From an uncultured Blautia sp. (GTDB lineage: Bacteria; Bacillota; Clostridia; Lachnospirales; Lachnospiraceae): 8,870 nt of DNA. The notes beneath the pieces were generated by a model, which saw only the letters and a program-made list of their open reading frames with translations, had not been told where the DNA came from and searched no databases. Location: the NCBI RefSeq assembly GCF_934424005.1, contig NZ_CAKRXI010000062.1, positions 1-8,870 of the forward strand, written 5' to 3'. Of this stretch, positions 1-6,325 are shown one piece after another (the first letter of the stretch is position 1; each line of letters begins with the position of its first letter). The translations under genes and the position numbers were made by a program.

Positions 1-1
1 T

Positions 2-112
2 CCTGCAGAACCAGAGACAAAGATCTGTCCATACTGCCAGAGTGAGATCAGCATCAAAGCCACCCGCTGTCCGCACTGCACATCCATTCTGGAAGAAACA
101 AAAGCAGAATAA
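2..112 (+). CDS. mscL: C-terminal end of a zinc-ribbon protein, probably MscL mechanosensitive channel (5' end outside window)
   Basis: This reading frame is open from the left edge to a TAA at 110-112, giving 36 residues. They contain two CxxC knuckles, ICPYC and RCPHC, 14 residues apart, in the stretch [20 protein letters not shown], which is a compact zinc ribbon. Many Firmicutes large-conductance mechanosensitive channels (MscL) carry exactly this kind of cytoplasmic zinc-ribbon tail after the channel domain, and the wording of the motif resembles those tails. The membrane part lies outside the window, so the identity rests on the tail alone. Another short zinc-ribbon protein is possible. 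The tail itself is cytoplasmic and its role is not established. A strong terminator follows 12 bases after the stop, so the gene ends a transcription unit. Confidence 0.6.
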   Translation, partial: PAEPETKICPYCQSEISIKATRCPHCTSILEETKAE

Positions 113-124
113 AGAATATGCCCC

Positions 125-158
125 AAAGCTCTGTACAGTTGAAGTGACAGAGCTTTTT
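125..158 (+). terminator. Intrinsic terminator after the mscL-like gene
   Basis: A perfect 10-bp stem, AAAGCTCTGT (125-134) with ACAGAGCTTT (147-156), encloses a 12-base loop and ends in a run of five T (154-158). It lies between the zinc-ribbon gene and the DNA alkylation repair gene and separates their transcription. Confidence 0.8.
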
Positions 159-186
159 GAAAATCTATGGAAGACGAGGAGTATTT

Positions 187-870
187 ATGTTCTATATAGA
201 AAATCTGGAAAAGCAGTTGTTTGAGATGCAGGATCTGAAATATCGGGATTTTCACAGCAAATTATTGCCGGGTATTGACAGGGAAACCATTATAGGAATC
301 CGTACACCGATGCTCCGCAAGTTTACAAAAGAATTTGCAAAGACACCGGAAGCAGAATTTTTTCTGAAGGATCTGCCACACAGATATTATGAAGAGAATA
401 ATATGCATATGATGATCATAAGCTGGATCAAAGACTATGAGGTGTGCCTGAAAGAAGTGAAAAAACTGCTCCCATATGTGAATAACTGGGCAACCTGTGA
501 CCTTCCGGCACCAAAGTGTTTTGCGAAGCATAAAGAAGAGCTGCTTCCGGAAATCAGAAACTGGATCTCATCTGGAGAAACTTATACGATTCGTTATGGA
601 ATCGGTATGCTGATGAATCTTTATCTGGAGGAAGATTTCAGACCGGAATATCTGAAGTTGGCAGCAAATATACGGTCTGAAGAATATTATGTAAATATGA
701 TGATCGCCTGGTATCTTGCTACGGCCCTTGCAAAGCAATGGGAGGCGACCATTCCGTATATCGAGGAACGACGTCTGCCGGAATGGGTACACCGTAAGAC
801 CATCCAGAAGGCAGTGGAGAGCTACCGGATCACACCAGAGCAGAAGGCATATTTAAAGAGTTTCAGATAG
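187..870 (+). CDS. DNA alkylation repair protein, AlkD-like HEAT-repeat glycosylase
   Basis: The 227-residue product belongs to the AlkD family, all-helical HEAT-repeat DNA glycosylases that remove positively charged alkylated bases such as 3-methyladenine and 7-methylguanine. Four residues align with the known AlkD active cleft: W101 and D105 in NNWATCD (W-x3-D spacing), R136 in YTIRYG and W175 in MIAWYL. The R-to-W spacing of 39 equals that of Bacillus AlkD (R148 to W187). The ATG at 187 is preferred because AGGAG (177-181) lies 5 bases upstream. An in-frame TTG at 157 would begin inside the terminator of the previous gene. The gene converges on the merR gene, with only 15 bases between the stops and no terminator visible there. 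No dedicated promoter was identified in the 28 bases after the terminator. Full length for the family. Confidence 0.85.
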   Translation: MFYIENLEKQLFEMQDLKYRDFHSKLLPGIDRETIIGIRTPMLRKFTKEFAKTPEAEFFLKDLPHRYYEENNMHMMIISWIKDYEVCLKEVKKLLPYVNNWATCDLPAPKCFAKHKEELLPEIRNWISSGETYTIRYGIGMLMNLYLEEDFRPEYLKLAANIRSEEYYVNMMIAWYLATALAKQWEATIPYIEERRLPEWVHRKTIQKAVESYRITPEQKAYLKSFR

Positions 871-885
871 AAGAAATAAGTGAAA

Positions 886-1293
886 TCAATCCTCATCTAC
901 CCAGACTGGCAGAGGAAGATTATTTTCCAGCGCATGTTTGATTTCAGAGTAGTATTCTACTTTGTGATGGACATGTGCTGAATCTTTTTGAAGCTGGATC
1001 AGCTTTTCATTTACAATTTGTTCCTGATCTTTTAGAAGAGAGATAATTTCATCAATGTGAGCTGCTTCATCTGCCTCATATATAAAAAATTTTCGAAGTT
1101 GTGGGATAGTCATTCCTGTGCGTTTGAAACAGTTGATACATTTAAGACGTTCAACATGTTCATCACTGTATATACGTTGTCCGGAAGAGGATTTGGGTAC
1201 TTCTGGAAGGAGTCCTTCACTTTCGTAATAACGAAGTGTAGATGATGGAAACTCAAACATTTCGGATATTTCCCTGATCGTATAGGTTTTCAT
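886..1293 (-). CDS. MerR/NmlR-family transcriptional regulator, likely thiol-based carbonyl sensor
   Basis: This 135-residue protein has the MerR plan. A winged helix-turn-helix starts at residue 4 (YTIREISEMF, then STLRYYESEGLLP at 18-30), a wing follows (QRIYS, 39-43), and a long helix at about 78-122 forms the dimer coiled coil. It lacks the metal-binding cysteine cluster of true MerR. It has Cys52 and Cys55 in KCINCFKR. A single cysteine at position 52 is the thiol sensor of B. subtilis AdhR, an NmlR-type regulator of aldehyde stress, so aldehyde or electrophile sensing is a reasonable inference. The ribosome site AGGAGGT (1304-1310, minus strand) lies 10 bases before the ATG. The gene is divergent from the aldo/keto reductase and very probably activates it through the operator at 1358-1388. 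The ligand is not determined by the sequence. Confidence 0.85.
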   Translation of the reverse strand: MKTYTIREISEMFEFPSSTLRYYESEGLLPEVPKSSSGQRIYSDEHVERLKCINCFKRTGMTIPQLRKFFIYEADEAAHIDEIISLLKDQEQIVNEKLIQLQKDSAHVHHKVEYYSEIKHALENNLPLPVWVDED

Positions 1294-1357
1294 TAGATGC
1301 GATACCTCCTGTAAAAAATTAAATGCTGAATCACGAATTTACTTTTATATAAAATTC

Positions 1358-1388
1358 TTGACTTCAAGTATACTTGAAGTGCTAATCT
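1358..1388 (+). promoter_or_regulatory. MerR-type promoter/operator of the aldo/keto reductase
   Basis: The -35 TTGACT (1358-1363) and -10 TAATCT (1383-1388, with an extended TG at 1380-1381) are separated by 19 bp. This over-long spacer is the hallmark of MerR-activated promoters. It is occupied by a perfect 20-bp palindrome, ACTTCAAGTA/TACTTGAAGT (1361-1380). MerR proteins bind such sites and underwind the DNA to align the two elements. The site lies between the divergent merR-like and reductase genes. Confidence 0.85.
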
Positions 1389-1431
1389 TTGTAAAGAGAA
1401 GTAAATATATTCGTATTGGGAGGAAAAGAAT

Positions 1432-2424
1432 ATGTACACTGCGTCTAAAGAAAGATACACAACCATGGAATATGATCACTGTGGAAACAGTGGTCTGATG
1501 CTGCCAAAGGTGTCACTGGGATTATGGCATAACTTCGGTGACACAGCACATTTTGAAAATATGAGAAAGCTTTGTTTTACAGCTTTTGATAATGGAATCA
1601 CTCAGTTTGACCTGGCAAATAACTATGGTCCGGAACCAGGAAGCGCTGAGAAAAATTTTGGACGTATTTTGAAAGAAGACTTAGGTGCATATCGTGACGA
1701 GCTGATCATTACAACAAAAGCCGGATATGAGATGTGGGATGGCCCTTATGGAAACTGGGGAAGCCGTAAGTACCTTCTTGCCAGCCTGGATCAGAGTCTG
1801 AAACGTATGGGCCTTGATTATGTAGATATTTTCTATCATCACAGAATGGATCCGGATACACCACTTGAAGAGACCATGGGTGCACTGGCAAGTGCAGTAC
1901 AGAGTGGCAAGGCAATTTATGTCGGACTTTCCAATTATGATGGAGAAACATTAAAGAAGGCCACTGCAATTCTGAAGGATCTGCATTGTCCGTTTGTCAT
2001 CAATCAAAACCGTTATTCTATTTTTGATCGAACAGTAGAGAAGAATGGTCTGAAAAAGGCAACTGCTGAGCTGCAGAAGGGCCTGATCACATTCAGCCCG
2101 CTTGCACAGGGACAGCTGACTGACCGTTATCTACACGGAATCCCGGAAGACAGCCGTATCCGTACCGATGGCAGATTCCTTAAAGAAAGTACTTTGGATG
2201 AACACAGACTGGATCAGATCCGTAAGCTGAATGAGCTGGCTGCACAGCGTGGAGAAAAGCTTGCAGACATGGCACTTGCATGGCTTCTGCAGCAGAAAGA
2301 AGTGACCAGTGTTCTGATCGGAGCATCTAAAACACAGCAGATTCTGGATAATATAAAAGCTATTTCCAGTGCACCATTCAGTGAAGAGGAACTGAAGCTG
2401 ATCGATGAGATCTCATTGAATTAA
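1432..2424 (+). CDS. Aldo/keto reductase, YghZ / L-glyceraldehyde-3-phosphate reductase type
   Basis: This 330-residue NADPH-dependent oxidoreductase has the (beta/alpha)8 aldo/keto reductase fold. The opening (CGNSGLMLPKVSLGLWHNFGD, 17-37) is typical of the YghZ/Gpr branch, whose members reduce L-glyceraldehyde 3-phosphate, methylglyoxal and other aldehydes. The catalytic tetrad is complete: D60 and Y65 (FDLANNYG), K96 (TTKAGYE) and H137 (YHHRMD). The C-terminal cofactor motif GASKTQQILDN is at 297-307. The start is supported by GGGAGG (1418-1423), 8 bases upstream. It is driven by the MerR-type promoter just before it, so it is probably induced by reactive carbonyls. The true substrate cannot be read from the sequence. 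No convincing terminator was seen in the 157 bases before eutA. Confidence 0.88.
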   Translation: MYTASKERYTTMEYDHCGNSGLMLPKVSLGLWHNFGDTAHFENMRKLCFTAFDNGITQFDLANNYGPEPGSAEKNFGRILKEDLGAYRDELIITTKAGYEMWDGPYGNWGSRKYLLASLDQSLKRMGLDYVDIFYHHRMDPDTPLEETMGALASAVQSGKAIYVGLSNYDGETLKKATAILKDLHCPFVINQNRYSIFDRTVEKNGLKKATAELQKGLITFSPLAQGQLTDRYLHGIPEDSRIRTDGRFLKESTLDEHRLDQIRKLNELAAQRGEKLADMALAWLLQQKEVTSVLIGASKTQQILDNIKAISSAPFSEEELKLIDEISLN

Positions 2425-2493
2425 ATTTTGTACAATTATGCAAATATAATGAAACTTTTTGAATTTACAGGAAAATTTTGGTGAATAATTGAA

Positions 2494-2522
2494 TTGTGCA
2501 TTAAAAAACTCCGTGCTATAAT
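2494..2522 (+). promoter_or_regulatory. Housekeeping-type promoter of the eut operon
   Basis: TTGTGC (2494-2499) and TATAAT (2517-2522) are 17 bp apart, with an extended-10 TG at 2514-2515. Transcription would start near 2529-2530. This puts the first leader hairpin at the very 5' end of the RNA. Confidence 0.7.
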
Positions 2523-2530
2523 GCAATCAA

Positions 2531-2559
2531 TTTCAAAGAAGCGAAGTGCAAAGGGGCAT
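2531..2559 (+). promoter_or_regulatory. Candidate ANTAR (EutV-type) dual-hairpin antitermination site in the eutA leader
   Basis: The downstream hairpin is GTGC (2546-2549) with GCAT (2556-2559), the outer pair being G-U. It closes a six-base loop AAAGGG (2550-2555) with A at position 1 and G at position 4. The upstream loop AAAGAA (2535-2540) also has A1 and G4 and is closed by C2534-G2541. Its stem is imperfect (U-C mismatch, then U-G and U-A). The two loops begin 15 bases apart. ANTAR regulators such as EutV bind paired A1/G4 hexaloop hairpins, the second of which competes with a terminator. Here the second hairpin shares bases 2550-2559 with the terminator stem. The weak first stem is the main doubt. 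Confidence 0.65.
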
Positions 2560-2583
2560 CAACAATCGTTGATGTCTCTTTTT
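2550..2583 (+). terminator. Conditional intrinsic terminator in the eutA leader
   Basis: A 14-bp stem pairs 2550-2563 (AAAGGGGCATCAAC) with 2568-2581 (GTTGATGTCTCTTT), including two G-U pairs, around an AATC loop. It ends in five T (2579-2583). It lies between the promoter and the eutA start, about 20 bases after the predicted transcription start. It would therefore block the operon unless the overlapping 2546-2559 hairpin forms instead. Confidence 0.8.
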
Positions 2584-2592
2584 GTCGTTTAT

Positions 2593-2596
2593 GGAG
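2593..2596 (+). promoter_or_regulatory. Ribosome binding site that fixes the eutA start
   Basis: GGAG lies 9 bases before the ATG at 2606. The earlier in-frame TTG (2582) and ATGs (2591, 2597) have only the T-rich terminator tail upstream and no ribosome site, so 2606 is chosen. Confidence 0.65.
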
Positions 2597-2605
2597 ATGA
2601 AAGAT

Positions 2606-4030
2606 ATGCAGACAGAAGAAATTTTAAGTGCAGGGATTGATATTGGAACTTCAACTACACAGCTGGTGTTCAGCAGAATGCTTCTTCAGAATACGGGAGG
2701 TTTTGGAAAGATTCCACAGATCAAAGTGATCTCCAAAGAGGTCATCTACAGGAGCCAGGTGTATTTCACACCACTGCTTTCCAGAGAAGAGATCGATGGA
2801 AAATGGGTAGACAGGATCATCAAAAAGGAATACAGAAAAGCTGGAATGAAACCGGCGGATCTTTCTACCGGAGCCGTGATCATAACCGGTGAGACTTCCC
2901 GTAAGAAAAATGCGGAAGATGTTGTAGAAGCGATTGCAGATGTAGCCGGAGATTTTGTTATGGCAACAGCGGGAGCGGATCTGGAGTCGGTACTGGCAGG
3001 AAAAGGAGCCGGAGCCGCAGAACTGTCACGGAAAACAGAAAAAATTGTTGCCAATCTTGATATTGGCGGCGGCACAACAAATATCTGTCTGTTTGAAAAT
3101 GGAAATGTACTTGATACGGCATGCTTCGATATTGGTGGACGACTGGTAAAGCTAGAGGATGGAAAGATCACTTATGTTGCACCCAAGATCAGATGGCTGT
3201 CTGAACAGCTTGGCTTGGAAATTGCAGAAGGACAGAATGTAGAAGTCAAAAAACTGAAAGCTCTGACAGATGCAATGGCAGAGATTCTGGCAGAAGCGGT
3301 TGGCCTGAAAGATGCAGATGTTTTTATTGAGAAGATGAAAACCAATCATGCAATTACCTGTCAGAAGAAACCGGAATTGATTACTTTTTCCGGAGGTGTA
3401 GCCTCCTGTTTTGAGGAGATTGGAGAGCTGTTTCGATATGGCGATATAGGTGTGCTGCTTGCACAGTCCATCAGGGAAAATCCTATTTTTCAGAAGGGAA
3501 ATGTCTGCAAGGCAAAAGAAACGATGCGTGCGACAGTAATAGGCGCTGGAAACTACAGCATGAATATTTCCGGAAGTACGATCGAGTATACAGAGGATAC
3601 GTTTCCACTGAAAAATATTCCGATTGTAAAGATTGCGCTGGAACAGCCAGAGGATATTGCAGATCTCGATGAGAAACTTCATCGTGCTATGCAGATCTAT
3701 CAGGAAAGCCGCGGCGAGGGAAGGCAGATCGCAATCGCAATGAAGGGACTGAAATGCCCGTCTTTTGCACAGATACAGGAGATTGCAGAAAAACTTACAG
3801 AACAGTATGACAAGGAATGTGAGCCGGATAATGAGCTGATCATTGTATTGGAAGAAGATATCGGCAAAGCCCTGGGGCAGGCACTCCATCACAGAATAAA
3901 GAACAGGAGAAAAATCATCTGTATTGATGGGATTTACTGTGAAAGTGGAGATTTCGTAGATTTGGGAGAGCCGATCGTATCGGGAAAAGTTATTCCGGTC
4001 ATTGTGAAGACATTAATATTTAACGGGTAG
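2606..4030 (+). CDS. eutA: EutA, ethanolamine ammonia-lyase reactivating factor
   Basis: EutA is an ATP-dependent chaperone that exchanges inactivated cobalamin on ethanolamine ammonia-lyase for fresh adenosylcobalamin. The 474-residue product has the actin/Hsp70-like ATPase signature: phosphate-1 loop GIDIGTSTTQ (10-19), phosphate-2 loop LDIGGGTTN (151-159) and an adenosine-type TFSGGVAS (260-267), with another glycine-rich turn VIGAGNYS (311-318). Length and order fit the EutA family. Starting at 2606 gives the usual family opening shortly before the first loop. The stop lies 9 bases before eutB, as expected for a reactivase co-expressed with its enzyme. Expression should depend on the leader terminator and hairpins immediately upstream. 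No break or missing key motif was seen. Confidence 0.93.
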   Translation: MQTEEILSAGIDIGTSTTQLVFSRMLLQNTGGFGKIPQIKVISKEVIYRSQVYFTPLLSREEIDGKWVDRIIKKEYRKAGMKPADLSTGAVIITGETSRKKNAEDVVEAIADVAGDFVMATAGADLESVLAGKGAGAAELSRKTEKIVANLDIGGGTTNICLFENGNVLDTACFDIGGRLVKLEDGKITYVAPKIRWLSEQLGLEIAEGQNVEVKKLKALTDAMAEILAEAVGLKDADVFIEKMKTNHAITCQKKPELITFSGGVASCFEEIGELFRYGDIGVLLAQSIRENPIFQKGNVCKAKETMRATVIGAGNYSMNISGSTIEYTEDTFPLKNIPIVKIALEQPEDIADLDEKLHRAMQIYQESRGEGRQIAIAMKGLKCPSFAQIQEIAEKLTEQYDKECEPDNELIIVLEEDIGKALGQALHHRIKNRRKIICIDGIYCESGDFVDLGEPIVSGKVIPVIVKTLIFNG

Positions 4031-4039
4031 GTGCAAAAT

Positions 4040-5410
4040 ATGATTTTAAAGACTTCTATGTTAGGACAGGTATATGAATTCAAAGACGTCAAAGATGTTC
4101 TGGCAAAAGCAAGCGAAAAAAAATCCGGGGACGAACTGGCGGGAGTAGCGGCAGAAAGTAAACTGCAGCGGATTGCAGCAAAAGAGGTGCTTGGACAGCT
4201 TACGGTGGGTGATTTGAGAGAAAATCCGGCAGTTCCTTATGAAGAGGATTCTGTTACCAGAATCATTCAGGATGACATAGATGAAGAAGTCTACCGTGAA
4301 ATCAAAGGAAAAACCATTCAGGAGATGCGAGAATGGATTCTGGATGACACAACAGACAGTGATAAGATCATGAGAGCCAGCAGGGGACTGACAAGCGAAG
4401 CAATTGCAGCAATCTCCAAGATCATGGGAAACATGGATCTGATTCTTGCAGGAAGCAAGATGCATATTACAGCAACCTGCAATACAACGATTGGGACAGA
4501 AAATGTCCTGGCGGCAAGACTTCAGCCAAACCATCCGGTGGATGACGTGGAAGGTGTGACAGCAAGTACGCTGGAGGGATTAAGCTACGGATCAGGAGAT
4601 GCCGTGATCGGTCTGAATCCAGCAATTGATACTGTTGACAGTACACTGGCTATCTGGAAGACACTGGGAGACATCAGAGACAAATACCAGATTCCGACAC
4701 AGACCTGTGTGTTATCCCATGTGACAACACAGATGGAAGCACTGCGAAGCGGACAGGGAAGTGCAGATCTCTGTTTTCAGTCTATCGCAGGATCTGAGGC
4801 AGCATTATCTGCGTTTGGTGTAACCACGGAAATGTTGGAAGAAGCAGAAGCCTTATTTAAAGAAAAAGGGCATGCAAAGGGTCCGAATGTTATGTATTTT
4901 GAAACAGGACAGGGTTCAGAATTATCTTCTTCGGCAGCATTTGGAGCGGATCAGCAGACTATGGAGTGTCGATGCTACGGACTGACAAGGCATTATCATC
5001 CATTTCTGGTAAATACCGTCGTTGGATTTATGGGACCGGAGTATATTTACGATACCAAACAGCTGACAAGAGCAGCACTGGAAGATGTGTTCTGCGGACA
5101 CCTTCATGGACTCCCGATGGGATGTGATGTCTGTTATACAAACCATATGCCGACGGATCAGAATGATTCAGAAACGATTCTCACATTGCTTGGAACAGCG
5201 GGTGTTCATTATGTTATGGGACTTCCACAGGCAGATGATATCATGTTGATGTATCAATCCACCAGTTATCATGACGTTGCTAGTGTCAGACAGCTTCTGA
5301 AAAAGCAGCCGATTCCGGAATTTCGACAGTGGCTGGAAAAATGGGGATTCTGGGAGAATGGTCATCTTGGCAGAAATGCCGGTGATCCATCCGTATTCTT
5401 TGCAAAATAA
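4040..5410 (+). CDS. eutB: EutB, ethanolamine ammonia-lyase large (catalytic) subunit
   Basis: EutB carries the ethanolamine-binding TIM barrel of the adenosylcobalamin-dependent lyase (EC 4.3.1.7), which yields acetaldehyde and ammonia. The 456-residue product is close to the 453 of E. coli EutB and similar along its whole length. Residues known to bind substrate in the E. coli enzyme are present at matching places: R160 and Q162 (ARLQPN), N193 (GLNPA), E288 (YFETGQGS) and D363 (MGCDVCYTNH). The ATG at 4040 is chosen over an in-frame GTG at 4031 because AGGTG (4029-4033) is a suitable ribosome site 6 bases upstream, and because the resulting N-terminus (MILKTSMLGQVYEFKDVKDV) matches the family. 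It is tightly linked to eutA and eutC. Confidence 0.96.
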   Translation: MILKTSMLGQVYEFKDVKDVLAKASEKKSGDELAGVAAESKLQRIAAKEVLGQLTVGDLRENPAVPYEEDSVTRIIQDDIDEEVYREIKGKTIQEMREWILDDTTDSDKIMRASRGLTSEAIAAISKIMGNMDLILAGSKMHITATCNTTIGTENVLAARLQPNHPVDDVEGVTASTLEGLSYGSGDAVIGLNPAIDTVDSTLAIWKTLGDIRDKYQIPTQTCVLSHVTTQMEALRSGQGSADLCFQSIAGSEAALSAFGVTTEMLEEAEALFKEKGHAKGPNVMYFETGQGSELSSSAAFGADQQTMECRCYGLTRHYHPFLVNTVVGFMGPEYIYDTKQLTRAALEDVFCGHLHGLPMGCDVCYTNHMPTDQNDSETILTLLGTAGVHYVMGLPQADDIMLMYQSTSYHDVASVRQLLKKQPIPEFRQWLEKWGFWENGHLGRNAGDPSVFFAK

Positions 5411-5437
5411 AATCCAAGATCACGGGAGGGAAGAAAA

Positions 5438-6220
5438 ATGAGTGCTACAGCAGGATGCCTTCGGGATATTATGGAAACGGATATTATGGATTATATGCAT
5501 GTAGATCATCCGTATAATGAAAAAGAAATATGGAAAATGAAACATGCAACTCCGGCCAGAATTGGAATTGGACATTGTGGGCCGAGATATACAACAGAAG
5601 CAGAGCTTCGGTTCTTGGCTTCTCATGCAGCTGCAAATGATGCTGTTTATAATGAAGTGCCGGAAGAAACCATTAAGAAGCTTGGAGTTTTTGAAGTACA
5701 GACAAAATGTGCAAACAAAAACGAAATGCTTCTGAGGCCGGACTGGGGAAGAATTTTTCTTCCGGAGGCACAGAAAACAATTTCCGAAAACTGTGTGCAT
5801 CATCCACAGGTGCAGATTTATTTTGGAGACGGTCTTTGTTCACCGTCCATAGAAGCAAATATCCCAGATCTTTTCCCTACGATCAAGATGGGACTGGAGG
5901 ATAAAGGAATTACAGTCGGAACACCATTTTTTGTCAGATATTGCAGAGTAAATACCGCAAGAACGATCGGCCCTCTACTGGATGCACAGGTTACCTGTGT
6001 ACTGATCGGAGAGAGACCGGGACTTCTCACTTCAGAAAGTATGTCAGCATATATTGCCTACAATGCAAGACCAGATATGCTGGAATCAGAATATACGGTA
6101 GTTTCGAATATCAGCAGACATGGAATTCCACCGGTAGAAGCGGCTGCACATATCGTGGATCTGATTACGCAGATTCTTGAAAAGAAAAAAAGCGGTGTGG
6201 AATTTGCCAGCGCCAGTTAA
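5438..6220 (+). CDS. eutC: EutC, ethanolamine ammonia-lyase small subunit
   Basis: EutC completes the lyase and contributes to binding of adenosylcobalamin at the EutB-EutC interface. The 260-residue product holds the family blocks in order: TPARIG...GPRYTT (38-53), RPDWGR (100-105), VQIYFGDGL (125-133), PFFVRYCRV (163-171) and LIGERPGLLTSES (189-201). The strong ribosome site GGGAGGG (5424-5430) lies 7 bases before the ATG, 27 bases after the eutB stop. The part before the first conserved block is about 37 residues, roughly 35 shorter than in E. coli EutC (295 residues), where the extreme N-terminus acts in microcompartment targeting. A terminator-like hairpin follows at 6250-6290, so read-through to the permease may be conditional. 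Confidence 0.95.
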   Translation: MSATAGCLRDIMETDIMDYMHVDHPYNEKEIWKMKHATPARIGIGHCGPRYTTEAELRFLASHAAANDAVYNEVPEETIKKLGVFEVQTKCANKNEMLLRPDWGRIFLPEAQKTISENCVHHPQVQIYFGDGLCSPSIEANIPDLFPTIKMGLEDKGITVGTPFFVRYCRVNTARTIGPLLDAQVTCVLIGERPGLLTSESMSAYIAYNARPDMLESEYTVVSNISRHGIPPVEAAAHIVDLITQILEKKKSGVEFASAS

Positions 6221-6246
6221 TTGAATAAAGAGACAGATACAAAAGT

Positions 6247-6258
6247 TGCAATGGAGCA
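6247..6258 (+). promoter_or_regulatory. Candidate second ANTAR hairpin before the permease
   Basis: TGC (6247-6249) pairs with GCA (6256-6258) around the six-base loop AATGGA (6250-6255), again with A at 1 and G at 4. It matches the eutA-leader hairpin at 10 of 12 positions (TGCAAnGGnGCA). As there, the loop begins exactly where the terminator 5' arm begins. A convincing partner hairpin upstream was not found. The best candidate is TTA-ATTGAA-TAA at 6217-6228, weak and over the eutC stop codon. Confidence 0.45.
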
Positions 6259-6290
6259 CAGGAATGAAAAATTCTGTACTCCATTTTTTT
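6250..6290 (+). terminator. Terminator between eutC and the permease gene
   Basis: Bases 6250-6265 pair with 6271-6285 in a long stem: 7 bp (AATGGAG/CTCCATT), one C-A mismatch, 4 bp (ACAG/CTGT), one bulged G, then 3 bp around a GAAAA loop. A run of seven T (6284-6290) follows. No promoter was recognised between this hairpin and the permease start, so the permease probably depends on read-through. Confidence 0.8.
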
Positions 6291-6325
6291 ATAAATAAAA
6301 TAACGCGGAATGAGGAGTGGTTATT

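Noticed and set aside
42..224. 60-codon frame across the mscL-like tail and terminator
   Set aside because: It runs through the zinc-ribbon frame and an intrinsic terminator, and its composition is not protein-like. The real frames here are 2-112 and 187-870.
2425..2493. Terminator after the aldo/keto reductase
   Set aside because: Short A/T-only complementarities around 2450-2480 are present, but no G+C-containing stem with a T-run. Transcription could even read through into the eut leader.
2425..2605. Adenosylcobalamin riboswitch upstream of eutA
   Set aside because: A B12-dependent operon might carry one, but the predicted transcript has only about 75 bases before the start codon. That is far too short for the aptamer, and no B12-box-like sequence was seen.
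3152..3892. 246-codon open frame on the minus strand opposite eutA
   Set aside because: It is antisense to well-conserved eutA coding sequence, has no ribosome site at its start and no domain-like features.
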